DNA from: an uncultured Lachnospiraceae bacterium
GTDB taxonomy: Bacteria > Bacillota > Clostridia > Lachnospirales > Lachnospiraceae
Assembly: GCA_946630825.1 (NCBI GenBank)
Contig: CAMOZG010000003.1
Coordinates: 1-36,185 of the forward strand
Direction of reading: 5' to 3'
DNA: 36,185 bases
Positions 1 to 9,013 of this stretch are shown here, in pieces. The notes under the pieces were generated by a model that saw nothing but the letters and a program-made list of their open reading frames with translations, was not told the DNA's origin and ran no database searches. Within the stretch, counting starts at the first letter, position 1. Every line of letters begins with the position of its first letter. Position numbers and translations under genes: made by a program.

Positions 1-2
1 CT

Positions 3-572
3 TATCAGGAGGCTCCGTTTCACGACCAGAACTGGCAGCTCATCAGGGTGAAGCCCAGTAAAAAAGCATTTTTATGGTCATATGAAAAAGATGGTCAGGT
101 TTGTTTGAATCTGAAATGTGATCCGGAGTGGCGAGACTTATGGAGGTGTACTTATGATGCCGTACTTCCGGGGTATCATCAGAACAAGGAGCATTGGAAC
201 ACTGTAATTTTAGATGGCAGTATTCCTGATGATGAAGTGAAACGCATGATTGGGGAGAGCTATGACCTGGTTACAGACTGTCCTACAAAACGTATATACG
301 AAGCTGTAAAGTGTATCCCACAGGGCAAGGTGGCAACTTACGGACAGGTGGCTGCTATGGCAGGAAATCCAAAGATGAGTCGAGCAGTAGGGAATGCCTT
401 GCACAAGAATCCGGATTTTGAAAATATCCCCTGCTACAGGGTGGTAAACGCTAAAGGAGAGTTGGCAGACGAGTACGTTTTTGGGGGAGCTGGAGTACAG
501 AAGAAACTTTTAGAGGCAGATGGAATTGTTGTTCAAAACGGAAAGGTGGATCTTGGCAGGTTCGGAATTTGA
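3..572 (+). CDS. MmcQ/YjbR-like domain fused to MGMT/Ogt-like DNA methyltransferase domain; 5' end truncated by window edge
   Basis: Frame stays open upstream of the listed start (YQEAPFHDQNWQLIRVKPSKKAFLWSYEK...); N part resembles MmcQ/YjbR (DPEWRDLWR...GYHQNKEHWNTV), C part has GKVATYGQVAAMAG and NIPCYRVVNAKG, an MGMT-type active site. Confidence 0.85.
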   Translation, partial: YQEAPFHDQNWQLIRVKPSKKAFLWSYEKDGQVCLNLKCDPEWRDLWRCTYDAVLPGYHQNKEHWNTVILDGSIPDDEVKRMIGESYDLVTDCPTKRIYEAVKCIPQGKVATYGQVAAMAGNPKMSRAVGNALHKNPDFENIPCYRVVNAKGELADEYVFGGAGVQKKLLEADGIVVQNGKVDLGRFGI

Positions 573-576
573 AGCC

Positions 577-1368
577 ATGGAAATACGGGATGAGCGGGTA
601 GACTCCGGGAAGGCATTTGATTGGGGAAGAGCTTCAAAGGAATATGCCAGATACAGAGATATCTACCCGGAAGAGTTTTATAAAAAAATTGTGGACAGGG
701 GACTTTGCATAGAAGGACAGAGTGTTCTGGATATCGGGACGGGGACAGGTGTGCTTCCCCGCAATATGTACAGGTATGGTGCCAAATGGACAGGGACGGA
801 TATTTCACCGGAGCAGATAAAGCAGGCAAAGAAACTGGCGGCTGCTTCTGATATGAAAATAGATTTTTTTGCTGTGCCGACAGAACAACTGGACTTTCCA
901 AGGGAGAGCTTTGATGTGATCACAGCCTGTCAGTGCTTTTGGTATTTTGATCATGAAAAGGTTATGCCGAAGCTGGCAAAGCTTTTGAAAACAGACGGGA
1001 AGCTTCTTATTCTTTATATGGCATGGCTGCCCTATGAAGACAGGATCGCAGGTGCAAGTGAAGCGCTTGTACTTAAATACAGTCCGAAATGGTCAGGGGC
1101 AAAAGAAACAAGGCATCCGATCCGCATACCGGATATTGCCTATGAGTATTTTGAGCTGGAAGACCATGAGGAATATGATCTGATGGTGCCATTTACCAGA
1201 GAGTACTGGCACGGGAGAATGAAAGCCTGCAGAGGGGTGGGTGCCTCATTATCAGAGGAAGAATTAGCCAGGTGGGATAGAGAACACAGAGAATTACTTG
1301 ACAGGATCGCACCGGAAAAATTTGAGGTCATGCATTATGCAGCATTAGCGGTTTTGAGGCTTCGGTAA
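577..1368 (+). CDS. Class I SAM-dependent methyltransferase
   Basis: SAM-binding motif VLDIGTGTGVLPRNM, followed by DVITACQCFWYF. ATG at 577 is preferred over 520 because it follows the stop of the upstream gene. Confidence 0.85.
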   Translation: MEIRDERVDSGKAFDWGRASKEYARYRDIYPEEFYKKIVDRGLCIEGQSVLDIGTGTGVLPRNMYRYGAKWTGTDISPEQIKQAKKLAAASDMKIDFFAVPTEQLDFPRESFDVITACQCFWYFDHEKVMPKLAKLLKTDGKLLILYMAWLPYEDRIAGASEALVLKYSPKWSGAKETRHPIRIPDIAYEYFELEDHEEYDLMVPFTREYWHGRMKACRGVGASLSEEELARWDREHRELLDRIAPEKFEVMHYAALAVLRLR

Positions 1369-1383
1369 ACCAGTGAAAAAAAT

Positions 1384-1428
1384 AACCTCCCAGCCACTGG
1401 AACTACAACAGTGACCGGGAGGTTTTAT
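1384..1428. terminator. Bidirectional intrinsic terminator between convergent genes
   Basis: Inverted repeat AACCTCCC(1384-1391)...GGGAGGTT(1417-1424) with inner CCACTG/CAGTG pairing, flanked by A-rich and T-rich tracts. Confidence 0.8.
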
Positions 1429-1441
1429 AGTAAAGACAGGC

Positions 1442-3022
1442 TTATCTTATTACTGCAAAGGACTGGGCATCAGCGCAAACCTTTTCATTATCTGTAGAAA
1501 CCTCACCGATCTTCAGCAAAACTTCCCCATGCAAAGAACCTGCAATGTCAGCAGGAAGAGGGGTCTCAAGCTTACTTCCCGTGGGGTTTAAAACACAAAG
1601 GAGAGAGCCTCTTTTGTAAACCAGGGGCTTGTCTGCATCAGTGCATATGAAGCGCAGATCTGCATCTGCCTGCAGGTCCTCTTCGGTGTGGCGCATTTTA
1701 AGAAGCGAACGCACTGTATTTAAAAGTGAATCAGGATCGGATTCCTGCGCCTCTACCGTAGGTGCCTCCGGTGATGAATCCACAGGAAGATAGAGATCCG
1801 ATTCTTTGCCCTCGGAGAAGCCGAGATTTGCACTGCCATCCCACTGCATGGGAGTTCTGGAACCGGTGCGGAAATATCCGCCTTCCTTTGTGGGCACATC
1901 AAGGTATTTCATTCCGATCTCATCACCATAGTACAAAAAGGGAACGCCGGGAAGGGTAAAAATAAACGCATAAGCAAGCTTCATCTCATCCACAGTCAGA
2001 TTGTAGCTGGGGCGGATGGTATCGTGGTTGCAGGTGATCAACGAGATGTATCCCTTATCCTTTGTGTCCTCATACCAGGAAAGATACTGATCCAGAAAAC
2101 GGTTGATATTTCCACCGGCATCCTTTTTGAAATAGCTGTGATCCTCTGCATTTACATCACCGTGAATACTTCCGCCGTGGTTATAATAATCCCGCATCAA
2201 AGTAGAGTAGCCGCCGCCGTGTTCGTTGAGGCAGAAATCCATATCATATCCTGCCCGCAGTGCCAGAGGGGGATTGCTCCACTCGGCTATCATTGCAGCA
2301 TTCGGAAATTCCGTATCAAGCATACGGCGTACATCCTTCCACACTGCACTGGTGCCGGTTTTCTTCTCGTCGTCATTCTTTACCAGAGATGATGCCATAT
2401 CCACACGGAAACCGTCGCATCCATGTGAAAGCCAAAACCGCATGATATCCTTTATTGCATCTCTTGTGGCTATGGCAGCAGGATCCAGATAGCTTTTCTG
2501 CCAGGGCTCAGTGACCCTGTAAAAACCGTAGTTAAGAGCGGGCTGGCATTTGAAAAAGTTCAGGATATAGCATCCGCTGCGGTCGCTTTCGCCCCCCACA
2601 TAGGGCAGACCGTTTGCTCCCTTAAAGCAGAAATCCGTCCAGATGAAGCGGTCGGAATACTCGTTATGGGAAACCTTCTTGCTCTCCAGAAACCAGGGGT
2701 GTTCTTCCGAGGTATGTCCGGGAACCAGATCAAGCAAAACACGGATGCCTTTTTTGTGAGCCTCGTCAAAAAGATTAAAGAGATCTTCATTGGTGCCGTA
2801 CCGGGGAGCTACTTTTTTATAGTCACGGACATCATAGCCCGCATCCTTAAAGGGTGAGTCATAGCAGGGGTTGATCCAGAGTGCATTGCAGCCCAGCCCC
2901 TTGATATAGTCAAGTTTTTGCGTTATTCCGTTGATGTCCCCGATACCATCCCCGTTTGAATCCTTGAATGATTGGGGATAGATCTCATAAAAAACAGTAT
3001 CCTTAAGCCATTTTGCCGCCAT
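1442..3022 (-). CDS. GH13 alpha-glucosidase / oligo-1,6-glucosidase-like alpha-amylase family protein
   Basis: FYEIYPQSFKDSNGDGIGDINGI, GFRVDMASS, LITCNHDTIRP; RBS GGAGGG before the ATG. Confidence 0.9.
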   Translation of the reverse strand: MAAKWLKDTVFYEIYPQSFKDSNGDGIGDINGITQKLDYIKGLGCNALWINPCYDSPFKDAGYDVRDYKKVAPRYGTNEDLFNLFDEAHKKGIRVLLDLVPGHTSEEHPWFLESKKVSHNEYSDRFIWTDFCFKGANGLPYVGGESDRSGCYILNFFKCQPALNYGFYRVTEPWQKSYLDPAAIATRDAIKDIMRFWLSHGCDGFRVDMASSLVKNDDEKKTGTSAVWKDVRRMLDTEFPNAAMIAEWSNPPLALRAGYDMDFCLNEHGGGYSTLMRDYYNHGGSIHGDVNAEDHSYFKKDAGGNINRFLDQYLSWYEDTKDKGYISLITCNHDTIRPSYNLTVDEMKLAYAFIFTLPGVPFLYYGDEIGMKYLDVPTKEGGYFRTGSRTPMQWDGSANLGFSEGKESDLYLPVDSSPEAPTVEAQESDPDSLLNTVRSLLKMRHTEEDLQADADLRFICTDADKPLVYKRGSLLCVLNPTGSKLETPLPADIAGSLHGEVLLKIGEVSTDNEKVCADAQSFAVIR

Positions 3023-3165
3023 TGTAATCGCCCTCCTTTTAAAAAAATGTATCTGTTGATTCGAATTTAATAGTATAATACAATGTATCAGAAACCAAAT
3101 CTATAAAAATCCGTCGGAATTATAACACTATCCTATGATTTCGCGGGGAGGATCAGGTGTGGGAA

Positions 3166-4053
3166 ATGAAAAACGAAACGACCCTTAATGTTCCGAGAGA
3201 AAATGCCCGGCACGGCAGCATTATTTTGCCTGTGAACAGCTATCACTGTTTTGTGCCGGAGACGTACACAGAGCTTGCACTTCACTGGCATGAAGAAATG
3301 GAGATCACACTGGTTCGGGAGGGGACATCCGATTACAAGGTCGGACAAAAAACCTTCCGTGTCAGGGCTGGGGATATACTTCTGATCCCGCCTTATTGTA
3401 TTCACTCCGCCTCTGAGATACCCGGAGAGACCATGCTTACAGACAGTCTGGTATTTCATCTGGATTATCTGGGGGCAAAAAGCCAGGATATATCTGCAGC
3501 CAAGTACATGCGACCCATGAAGGAGGGTTACTTTCAGATGCCGGAGCGGATAAAGCCGGGGGATCCCGGATATGCCAATATCAAAGATGCTTTCTTGCGT
3601 TCACTGGATTTCTTCCTTAATAAGCCTGCATTTTTTGAGATCAGCTTAAAGGCAGAATTATTAAATGTGATCCTGCTTCTTTTTAAAAACGGCTACGTGA
3701 AAGAAACTACGGAAAGCCGGAATGCAGCTGAAAACCGTCAGCAGATCAAAGCTGTGCTTCAATACATTTCCGAGCACTATCGGGAGAAAATAAAAATCTC
3801 CGATCTTGCAGATCTGGCGGGTTTTAGTGAGAGCTATCTCATGAGCCTATTTCGTCAGTATGTGGGAATGAGCTGTATCCAGTACATCATTCACTACCGG
3901 ATCCAGGAGGCTGCCCGGGCATTGGAGGAGACCTCTGACTCTGTTGCCGTGATCGCAACAGATCACGGATTTGACAATATTTCATACTTCAATCTGCAGT
4001 TTAAAAAATACTTCGGCATGACTCCCCGGGAGTTTCGCAAAGCAGAAAAATGA
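3166..4053 (+). CDS. AraC-family transcriptional regulator with cupin-like N-terminal domain
   Basis: HWHEEMEITLVREG...GDILLIPPYCIHS cupin; C-terminal double HTH ...IKISDLADLAGFSESYLMSLFRQYVGMSCIQYIIHYRIQEA...FDNISYFNLQFKKYFGMTPREFRK. ATG at 3166 or GTG at 3157. Confidence 0.92.
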   Translation: MKNETTLNVPRENARHGSIILPVNSYHCFVPETYTELALHWHEEMEITLVREGTSDYKVGQKTFRVRAGDILLIPPYCIHSASEIPGETMLTDSLVFHLDYLGAKSQDISAAKYMRPMKEGYFQMPERIKPGDPGYANIKDAFLRSLDFFLNKPAFFEISLKAELLNVILLLFKNGYVKETTESRNAAENRQQIKAVLQYISEHYREKIKISDLADLAGFSESYLMSLFRQYVGMSCIQYIIHYRIQEAARALEETSDSVAVIATDHGFDNISYFNLQFKKYFGMTPREFRKAEK

Positions 4054-4106
4054 TATTTGGTGACTTTTGGACAAAAAAGTGATAAAATTCTATATCAACA
4101 GACACT

Positions 4107-5516
4107 ATGTCTGAGGGGAAAAGCATCAATGAGGTAGTTGCTTTGACAGAGGGGAAAAAGAAAAGAATTACATACAGGGCAAAACTGATAACCATTGTGA
4201 CAGTTGTTCTGCTGGCTGCCAACCTGGGGCTGGGTGGAGTTCTTCTGATGAAATCAGAGGATGCCCTCAGATCAATTATGGATGACAGGATGCTTGATAT
4301 AGCCAATGTTGCGGCGGAAACCATAGACGGAGATTTTCTGGAAAGGATGACAGAAGCCGACGTGGGGAGTGCGGACTATCAGCGGGTCATGGATCAGTTT
4401 GCCATATTCCAAAGGAATATCAGGCTGGATTATATATACGGTGCCAAAAAGGTGGGAGACAAAAAGTACGTTTTCACGGTGGATCCCGACCCGGTGGATC
4501 CGGCGGAGTTTGGTGAAGAAGTGGTATTCAGCCCCGCCATGGACAAGGCTTCAGATGGAGTGGCTTCGGTAGAAAGCTTTCCCACAGAGGATCAGTGGGG
4601 TAAATTCTACACTGCCTACAGTCCTATTTATAATTCCGACCGGAAGGTGGTGGGAATAGTTGGAGTTGATTTTGATACCCAGTGGTATGACGATCAGATG
4701 AACTCCAATCGAAGGATCATTTTAGCCATTAGTCTGCTGTCCCTTTTTGTAGGCTGCATAATCGTTATAGCCATTACCGACAGAATCAGACGGCAGTTTA
4801 AGGATGTTAATGCCGAGCTGGGTGATCTGTCCTCCGATCTGGAGGGGCTTGCCAGGGAGATAGGCATAGGGGACGGCGAATCCGTGGGAGAGGTCTTTAC
4901 TCTGGATCCTGCCAGACATGCAGGCATCAATTATGATGATGAGCTGTCAAAGCTAAGTGCCAAGATCCTTAATATTCACAAAGAACTGAAGCTGTATATT
5001 GATGAGGCTCGTGCCCGGGCATATATTGACGGCATGACGGGAGTGGGCAACAGGACTGCCTACGGGGATATTGCAAAAGAATATGATGAGCAGATCAAAG
5101 CCGGAAAAGCCAACTTTGCGCTGGCTATCATGGACATTAACGGACTTAAGAATATCAATGATAACTTAGGACATGAGAAGGGCGATATCGTAATACGTGA
5201 TACAGCCATGCTCCTTAAGCGCTCCTTTGGAGAAAATGATGTCTACAGGTTAGGCGGAGATGAATTTATAGTGATAATCTCCGGCTTCACCTCTGATGAT
5301 ATGCAGGAGATATTTAAGGAGTTTGATTCAAGTCTTGACAGGTTTAATACCCAGGAAAAGAATTATGAAATGGAGATCTCTGTCTCCAAGGGATTTGCGG
5401 TGTATATTCCCGGTGAGGACAGCGACTACAGGACGGTGTTTAAGCGGGCTGACGATGCCATGTATGTAAATAAAGAAGCCTATTATCAAAAAAACGGATA
5501 TCAAAGAAGTCATTAA
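4107..5516 (+). CDS. Membrane-anchored diguanylate cyclase (GGDEF) with extracytoplasmic sensor domain
   Basis: Two hydrophobic segments flank a periplasmic-type region; DIDINGLKNINDNLGHEKGD-like motif and RLGGDEF. Exact start uncertain (no clear RBS). Confidence 0.88.
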   Translation: MSEGKSINEVVALTEGKKKRITYRAKLITIVTVVLLAANLGLGGVLLMKSEDALRSIMDDRMLDIANVAAETIDGDFLERMTEADVGSADYQRVMDQFAIFQRNIRLDYIYGAKKVGDKKYVFTVDPDPVDPAEFGEEVVFSPAMDKASDGVASVESFPTEDQWGKFYTAYSPIYNSDRKVVGIVGVDFDTQWYDDQMNSNRRIILAISLLSLFVGCIIVIAITDRIRRQFKDVNAELGDLSSDLEGLAREIGIGDGESVGEVFTLDPARHAGINYDDELSKLSAKILNIHKELKLYIDEARARAYIDGMTGVGNRTAYGDIAKEYDEQIKAGKANFALAIMDINGLKNINDNLGHEKGDIVIRDTAMLLKRSFGENDVYRLGGDEFIVIISGFTSDDMQEIFKEFDSSLDRFNTQEKNYEMEISVSKGFAVYIPGEDSDYRTVFKRADDAMYVNKEAYYQKNGYQRSH

Positions 5517-5532
5517 AGGAGGAAATGTGAAC

Positions 5533-6504
5533 ATGAAGATTGGAATTTTAGGCTATGGCAACCTGGGTAAGGGGGTTGAAAAGGCTGTTGCAAAAAATGA
5601 TGATCAGGAACTTGTGGCAGTTTTTACCAGACGTGACCCTGCAGGTATAAGTATCAATACTCCCGGAGCCAAGGTGCTTTCAACGGATGCTCTCGAAAAT
5701 ATGCAGGATGAGATAGATGTGCTTATAATCTGCGGCGGCAGTGCTACGGATCTGCCCGAGATGACGCCTAAGTATGCGGCTATGTACAATGTGATAGACA
5801 GCTTCGACACCCATGCCAATATCCCCACCCACTTTGCAAATGTGGATGAGGCGGCAAAGGCTGCAAATAAAGTTGGAGTGATCTCCTGCGGATGGGATCC
5901 GGGGATGTTTTCTTTAAGCAGGTTATATGCCCACAGCATACTTCCCGGCGGAAATGATTATACCTTTTGGGGCAGGGGAGTAAGCCAGGGACATTCTGAT
6001 GCCATAAGACGCATAGATGGGGTGGCAGATGCAAGACAGTTTACCGTGCCTGTAGAAGCTGCGGTGGAGAAGGTGAGAAACGGAGAAAATCCCACTCTTT
6101 CCACCAGGGACAAGCACACCCGTGAATGTTTTGTAGTGGCAAAAGAGGGAGCCGATCTTGCTAAAATAGAAAATGAGATCAAGACCATGCCAAACTACTT
6201 TGCGGACTACGATACCACGGTTACATTCATCTCCCAGGAGGAATTAAACGAAAAATACAGCGGTCTGCCCCATGGCGGATCAGTTATCTATTCCGGAAAT
6301 ACTGGAGATAACAAGCACGTAATTGAATACAGCCTAAAGCTGGATTCCAACCCCGAATTTACCGGTTCGGTGCTGGCAGCCTGTGCCAGGGCGGCATACC
6401 GTATGAATTCCGAGGGAATGTCCGGCGCAAAGACCATGTTTGATATAGCTCCTTCATATCTGTCACCTCTTTCGGGAGAGGAACTCAGAGCTCACATGTT
6501 ATAA
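5533..6504 (+). CDS. ddh: meso-diaminopimelate D-dehydrogenase
   Basis: MKIGILGYGNLGKGVEKAVAKNDDQELVAVFTRR; CGWDPGMFSLSRLY; GRGVSQGHSDAIRRIDGV; RBS AAGGAGG upstream. Confidence 0.92.
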   Translation: MKIGILGYGNLGKGVEKAVAKNDDQELVAVFTRRDPAGISINTPGAKVLSTDALENMQDEIDVLIICGGSATDLPEMTPKYAAMYNVIDSFDTHANIPTHFANVDEAAKAANKVGVISCGWDPGMFSLSRLYAHSILPGGNDYTFWGRGVSQGHSDAIRRIDGVADARQFTVPVEAAVEKVRNGENPTLSTRDKHTRECFVVAKEGADLAKIENEIKTMPNYFADYDTTVTFISQEELNEKYSGLPHGGSVIYSGNTGDNKHVIEYSLKLDSNPEFTGSVLAACARAAYRMNSEGMSGAKTMFDIAPSYLSPLSGEELRAHML

Positions 6505-6508
6505 AAAT

Positions 6509-7141
6509 ATGATCACAAAAAGTCTGGCAAAAAAGCATTTTTCACATAACGAAAGGGCGCTTATAAATGCGCCCTTTTTTCGACGTGTCACCAGACGTTT
6601 TTATATTGAAAACCAGGCACAGTGGGGTTCCATAAAATACGGATGGCATCCCAGATCCAACATGGCATACTCCGGCTGCGGGGTGATCGCAGTCTGGAAT
6701 CTGCTGGTGTATTTTAACCGGGTGCCAAGGGTGGGAGCCCCGGCAGCCCTATCCAATCTGATATGGGATTTTGAGAGATTTGCCACGGTAATGGGCGGGG
6801 CATTCGGAACATCCATATTTCCAATATATCTTTATATTAAGAGGATTTTTAAGAAAACAAGGCTCTCCTTCTGGCGCTCAAGAAATTCCATGGACAGATT
6901 CGGAGAAAGCTATAAGGCATTTATAGTCATAACCATGAATGATTCCAAAAGATTAACCAGCGGACTTCATATAGTGTGTATCACCACAGATTCCAGGGGC
7001 TATTCGGTACATAATTCCTACAGGAAAAACTCCACGGGAAACTACATAGTTACCATCCCCTATAAGACCCTGTCTGAAGCCATAGACCATATAAATAAAA
7101 GTCCCCTGCCACTGGCTGTCATTGGAGTGGCAGAGGACTGA
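6509..7141 (+). CDS. Putative papain/C39-like cysteine-peptidase-fold protein, function unknown; start codon uncertain
   Basis: MAYSGCGVIAVWNLL (candidate nucleophile Cys) and GLHIVCITTDSRGYSVHNSY (candidate His/Asn). No good RBS at 6509 and a terminator-like hairpin lies in the first ~25 codons. Confidence 0.55.
   Translation: MITKSLAKKHFSHNERALINAPFFRRVTRRFYIENQAQWGSIKYGWHPRSNMAYSGCGVIAVWNLLVYFNRVPRVGAPAALSNLIWDFERFATVMGGAFGTSIFPIYLYIKRIFKKTRLSFWRSRNSMDRFGESYKAFIVITMNDSKRLTSGLHIVCITTDSRGYSVHNSYRKNSTGNYIVTIPYKTLSEAIDHINKSPLPLAVIGVAED
6552..6580 (+). terminator. Rho-independent terminator-like hairpin just after ddh, inside the ORF called at 6509
   Basis: GGGCGC(6555-6560) TTATAAAT GCGCCC(6569-6574) followed by TTTTTT. 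Confidence 0.75.
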
Positions 7142-7157
7142 TGACTTGCTGCATGTT

Positions 7158-8264
7158 TTAATCACTTACATCTGTATCCATCTGGATGTGAAGGGTGTAT
7201 TCCGGATATCTGGCATGAACCTTTTCAAATATACTCATATACACCTTTTTGGGATCCTGGGAGGAAAAATCCATTACAACGTCAAAGGTAATGGATTTTT
7301 TTTCTTTGTTCAGATAAAATCCGTGGATCTGCAGCACATCGGAATAATCCTTTACGGTTTCCCGGACAAATTGCTCCACAGAAAGTGAAAAGCTGTCGGT
7401 GGTATTGCTGGAATAGATCCCCACAGCAGCCATCACCACGCCAAAGCGTTCATACACTCTTCTGGATATATCCCGGGTGAGGGAATCTATCTGTGCGGCA
7501 GTCATGCAGTCATCCACCTCTATGTGGACAGAACCTGTATACTTGTCGGGACCATAGCTGTGGAGGACCAGATCATAGGCACCGTGAACCTCATCACTTT
7601 CACAGATAACCTTTTTAATATCCTTGGCAAGATCGGAATCAACTCTCTCGCCTAAGATGGTACTAATGGCATCTGTAAGCATCTCGTAACCGGACTTTAT
7701 GATGGCAAGGGAAATAATGGCACCTAAATATGCCTCCGTGGAGACATGCCAGATAATATATATACCGGCAGCTATAAGGGTGGTAAGGGAGATTATGGAA
7801 TCCAAAAGAGCATCCTTACCTGAGTCTATCAGTGAATCGGAATTCACCTTTTCACCGGTCTTTTTAACATAGGTTCCTAAAACTATTTTAACCAGAATGG
7901 CAACAGTGACAATGATGAGAGTAGCGGGCGAATAGTCCGGCAGCTCCGGGGCTATGATCTTTTTTATGGACTCGATCAGGGAGGTGACTCCTGCGTAAAG
8001 AACAATGGCGGATATAATAAGGGCGCTTAAAAATTCCACTCTGCCGTGACCGAAGGGATGATCCTTGTCCGCAGGCTTATTTGCAAGCTTGGTGCCGATT
8101 ATGGTAATCAAAGAGGAAAGGGCATCTGACAGATTGTTTACAGCATCTAAAACTATTGCTATTGAATTGGAAATAAGCCCCACCGCCGCTTTAAATGCTG
8201 CCAAAAATATATTTGCGAGTATGCCTATGCCGCTTGTCCTTATTATGATCTTATCTCTTGGCAT
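7158..8264 (-). CDS. Cation diffusion facilitator (CDF) family transporter
   Basis: ALDAVNNLSDALSSLITIIGTKLANKPADKDHPFGHGRVEFLSALI, plus a C-terminal cytoplasmic domain. Confidence 0.93.
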   Translation of the reverse strand: MPRDKIIIRTSGIGILANIFLAAFKAAVGLISNSIAIVLDAVNNLSDALSSLITIIGTKLANKPADKDHPFGHGRVEFLSALIISAIVLYAGVTSLIESIKKIIAPELPDYSPATLIIVTVAILVKIVLGTYVKKTGEKVNSDSLIDSGKDALLDSIISLTTLIAAGIYIIWHVSTEAYLGAIISLAIIKSGYEMLTDAISTILGERVDSDLAKDIKKVICESDEVHGAYDLVLHSYGPDKYTGSVHIEVDDCMTAAQIDSLTRDISRRVYERFGVVMAAVGIYSSNTTDSFSLSVEQFVRETVKDYSDVLQIHGFYLNKEKKSITFDVVMDFSSQDPKKVYMSIFEKVHARYPEYTLHIQMDTDVSD

Positions 8265-8289
8265 ATTACATCCTTTCTAAAAATTTTTG

Positions 8290-8338
8290 TAACTATTCAG
8301 AACCAGCTCGAATCCGCTTCGCTCCTTTTGAATAGTTA
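8290..8338. repeat. Long inverted repeat at the 3' end of the greA-family gene; terminator-like or dispersed palindromic element
   Basis: 10-bp perfect arms TAACTATTCA(8290-8299) and TGAATAGTTA(8329-8338), loop containing CGAATCCGCTTCG. Confidence 0.7.
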
Positions 8339-8839
8339 AAACTTTTTTATCTCATCTTCGCTGTCATCAGTATCGGGGTCAATGGCACGTATCTCTATGG
8401 GATAGGACACCTCATCATTTACCTTTACCATGCGCCTCTCTCCAACTTTGGCTCCGCGAAGGGCTTTTCCCAAGGGGGACTCAATACTGACTTTGCCCTT
8501 TAGTGAGTTGCTTCTGATTGAAGTTACAAGTTTAAAGGTATCCTCGCTGTCGTCATCCGGGAAAAATACAGTTACCCTGTTATTTAATCCTACCTCTCCG
8601 TCCACGGTCTGGTCCTCTACGATAGTTGCGTTTTTAAGCATATTTTCCAGATATCGTATGCGGCTGTTATTCTGACCGTTTGCCCTCTTGGCTGCGTAGT
8701 ATTCGAAGTTTTCTGACAGATCACCCTGAGCCCTTGCCTCCTTTAGATCTGCCAGGATCTTTGGACGTTCATTCAGTGTCCGGTCCTCTATCTCTGCCTT
8801 GATCTTTTCCACATCCGATCTGGTTAGTCTTTCTCCCAT
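8336..8839 (-). CDS. greA: GreA/GreB-family transcription elongation factor
   Basis: LKEARAQGDLSENFEYYAAKRANGQNNSRIRYLENML; C-terminal SPLGKALRGAKVGE. RBS CGGAGG precedes the ATG at 8839. Confidence 0.92.
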   Translation of the reverse strand: MGERLTRSDVEKIKAEIEDRTLNERPKILADLKEARAQGDLSENFEYYAAKRANGQNNSRIRYLENMLKNATIVEDQTVDGEVGLNNRVTVFFPDDDSEDTFKLVTSIRSNSLKGKVSIESPLGKALRGAKVGERRMVKVNDEVSYPIEIRAIDPDTDDSEDEIKKF

Positions 8840-9013
8840 AAGCTTGTGCCTCCGTTTCAAACATTAAGGACATTCTACATCAAAAAGTGTATGTTAGGAA
8901 AGCCGAAGTTATGAAAATACATCTATCCAATTTGTGGAAATAGGGGTATAATATTTTCTGTGTATTCATTAGCCGGGGTCGGCAGCAGCCGGATTGAAAA
9001 GGGGGGATTTATT

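Noticed and set aside
520-576. N-terminal extension of the methyltransferase ORF from 520
   Set aside because: Overlaps the MGMT CDS; ATG at 577 is more plausible.
2024-2392. Plus-strand 122-aa ORF antisense to the GH13 gene
   Set aside because: Lies fully inside a well-supported GH13 CDS on the other strand; no recognisable domain.
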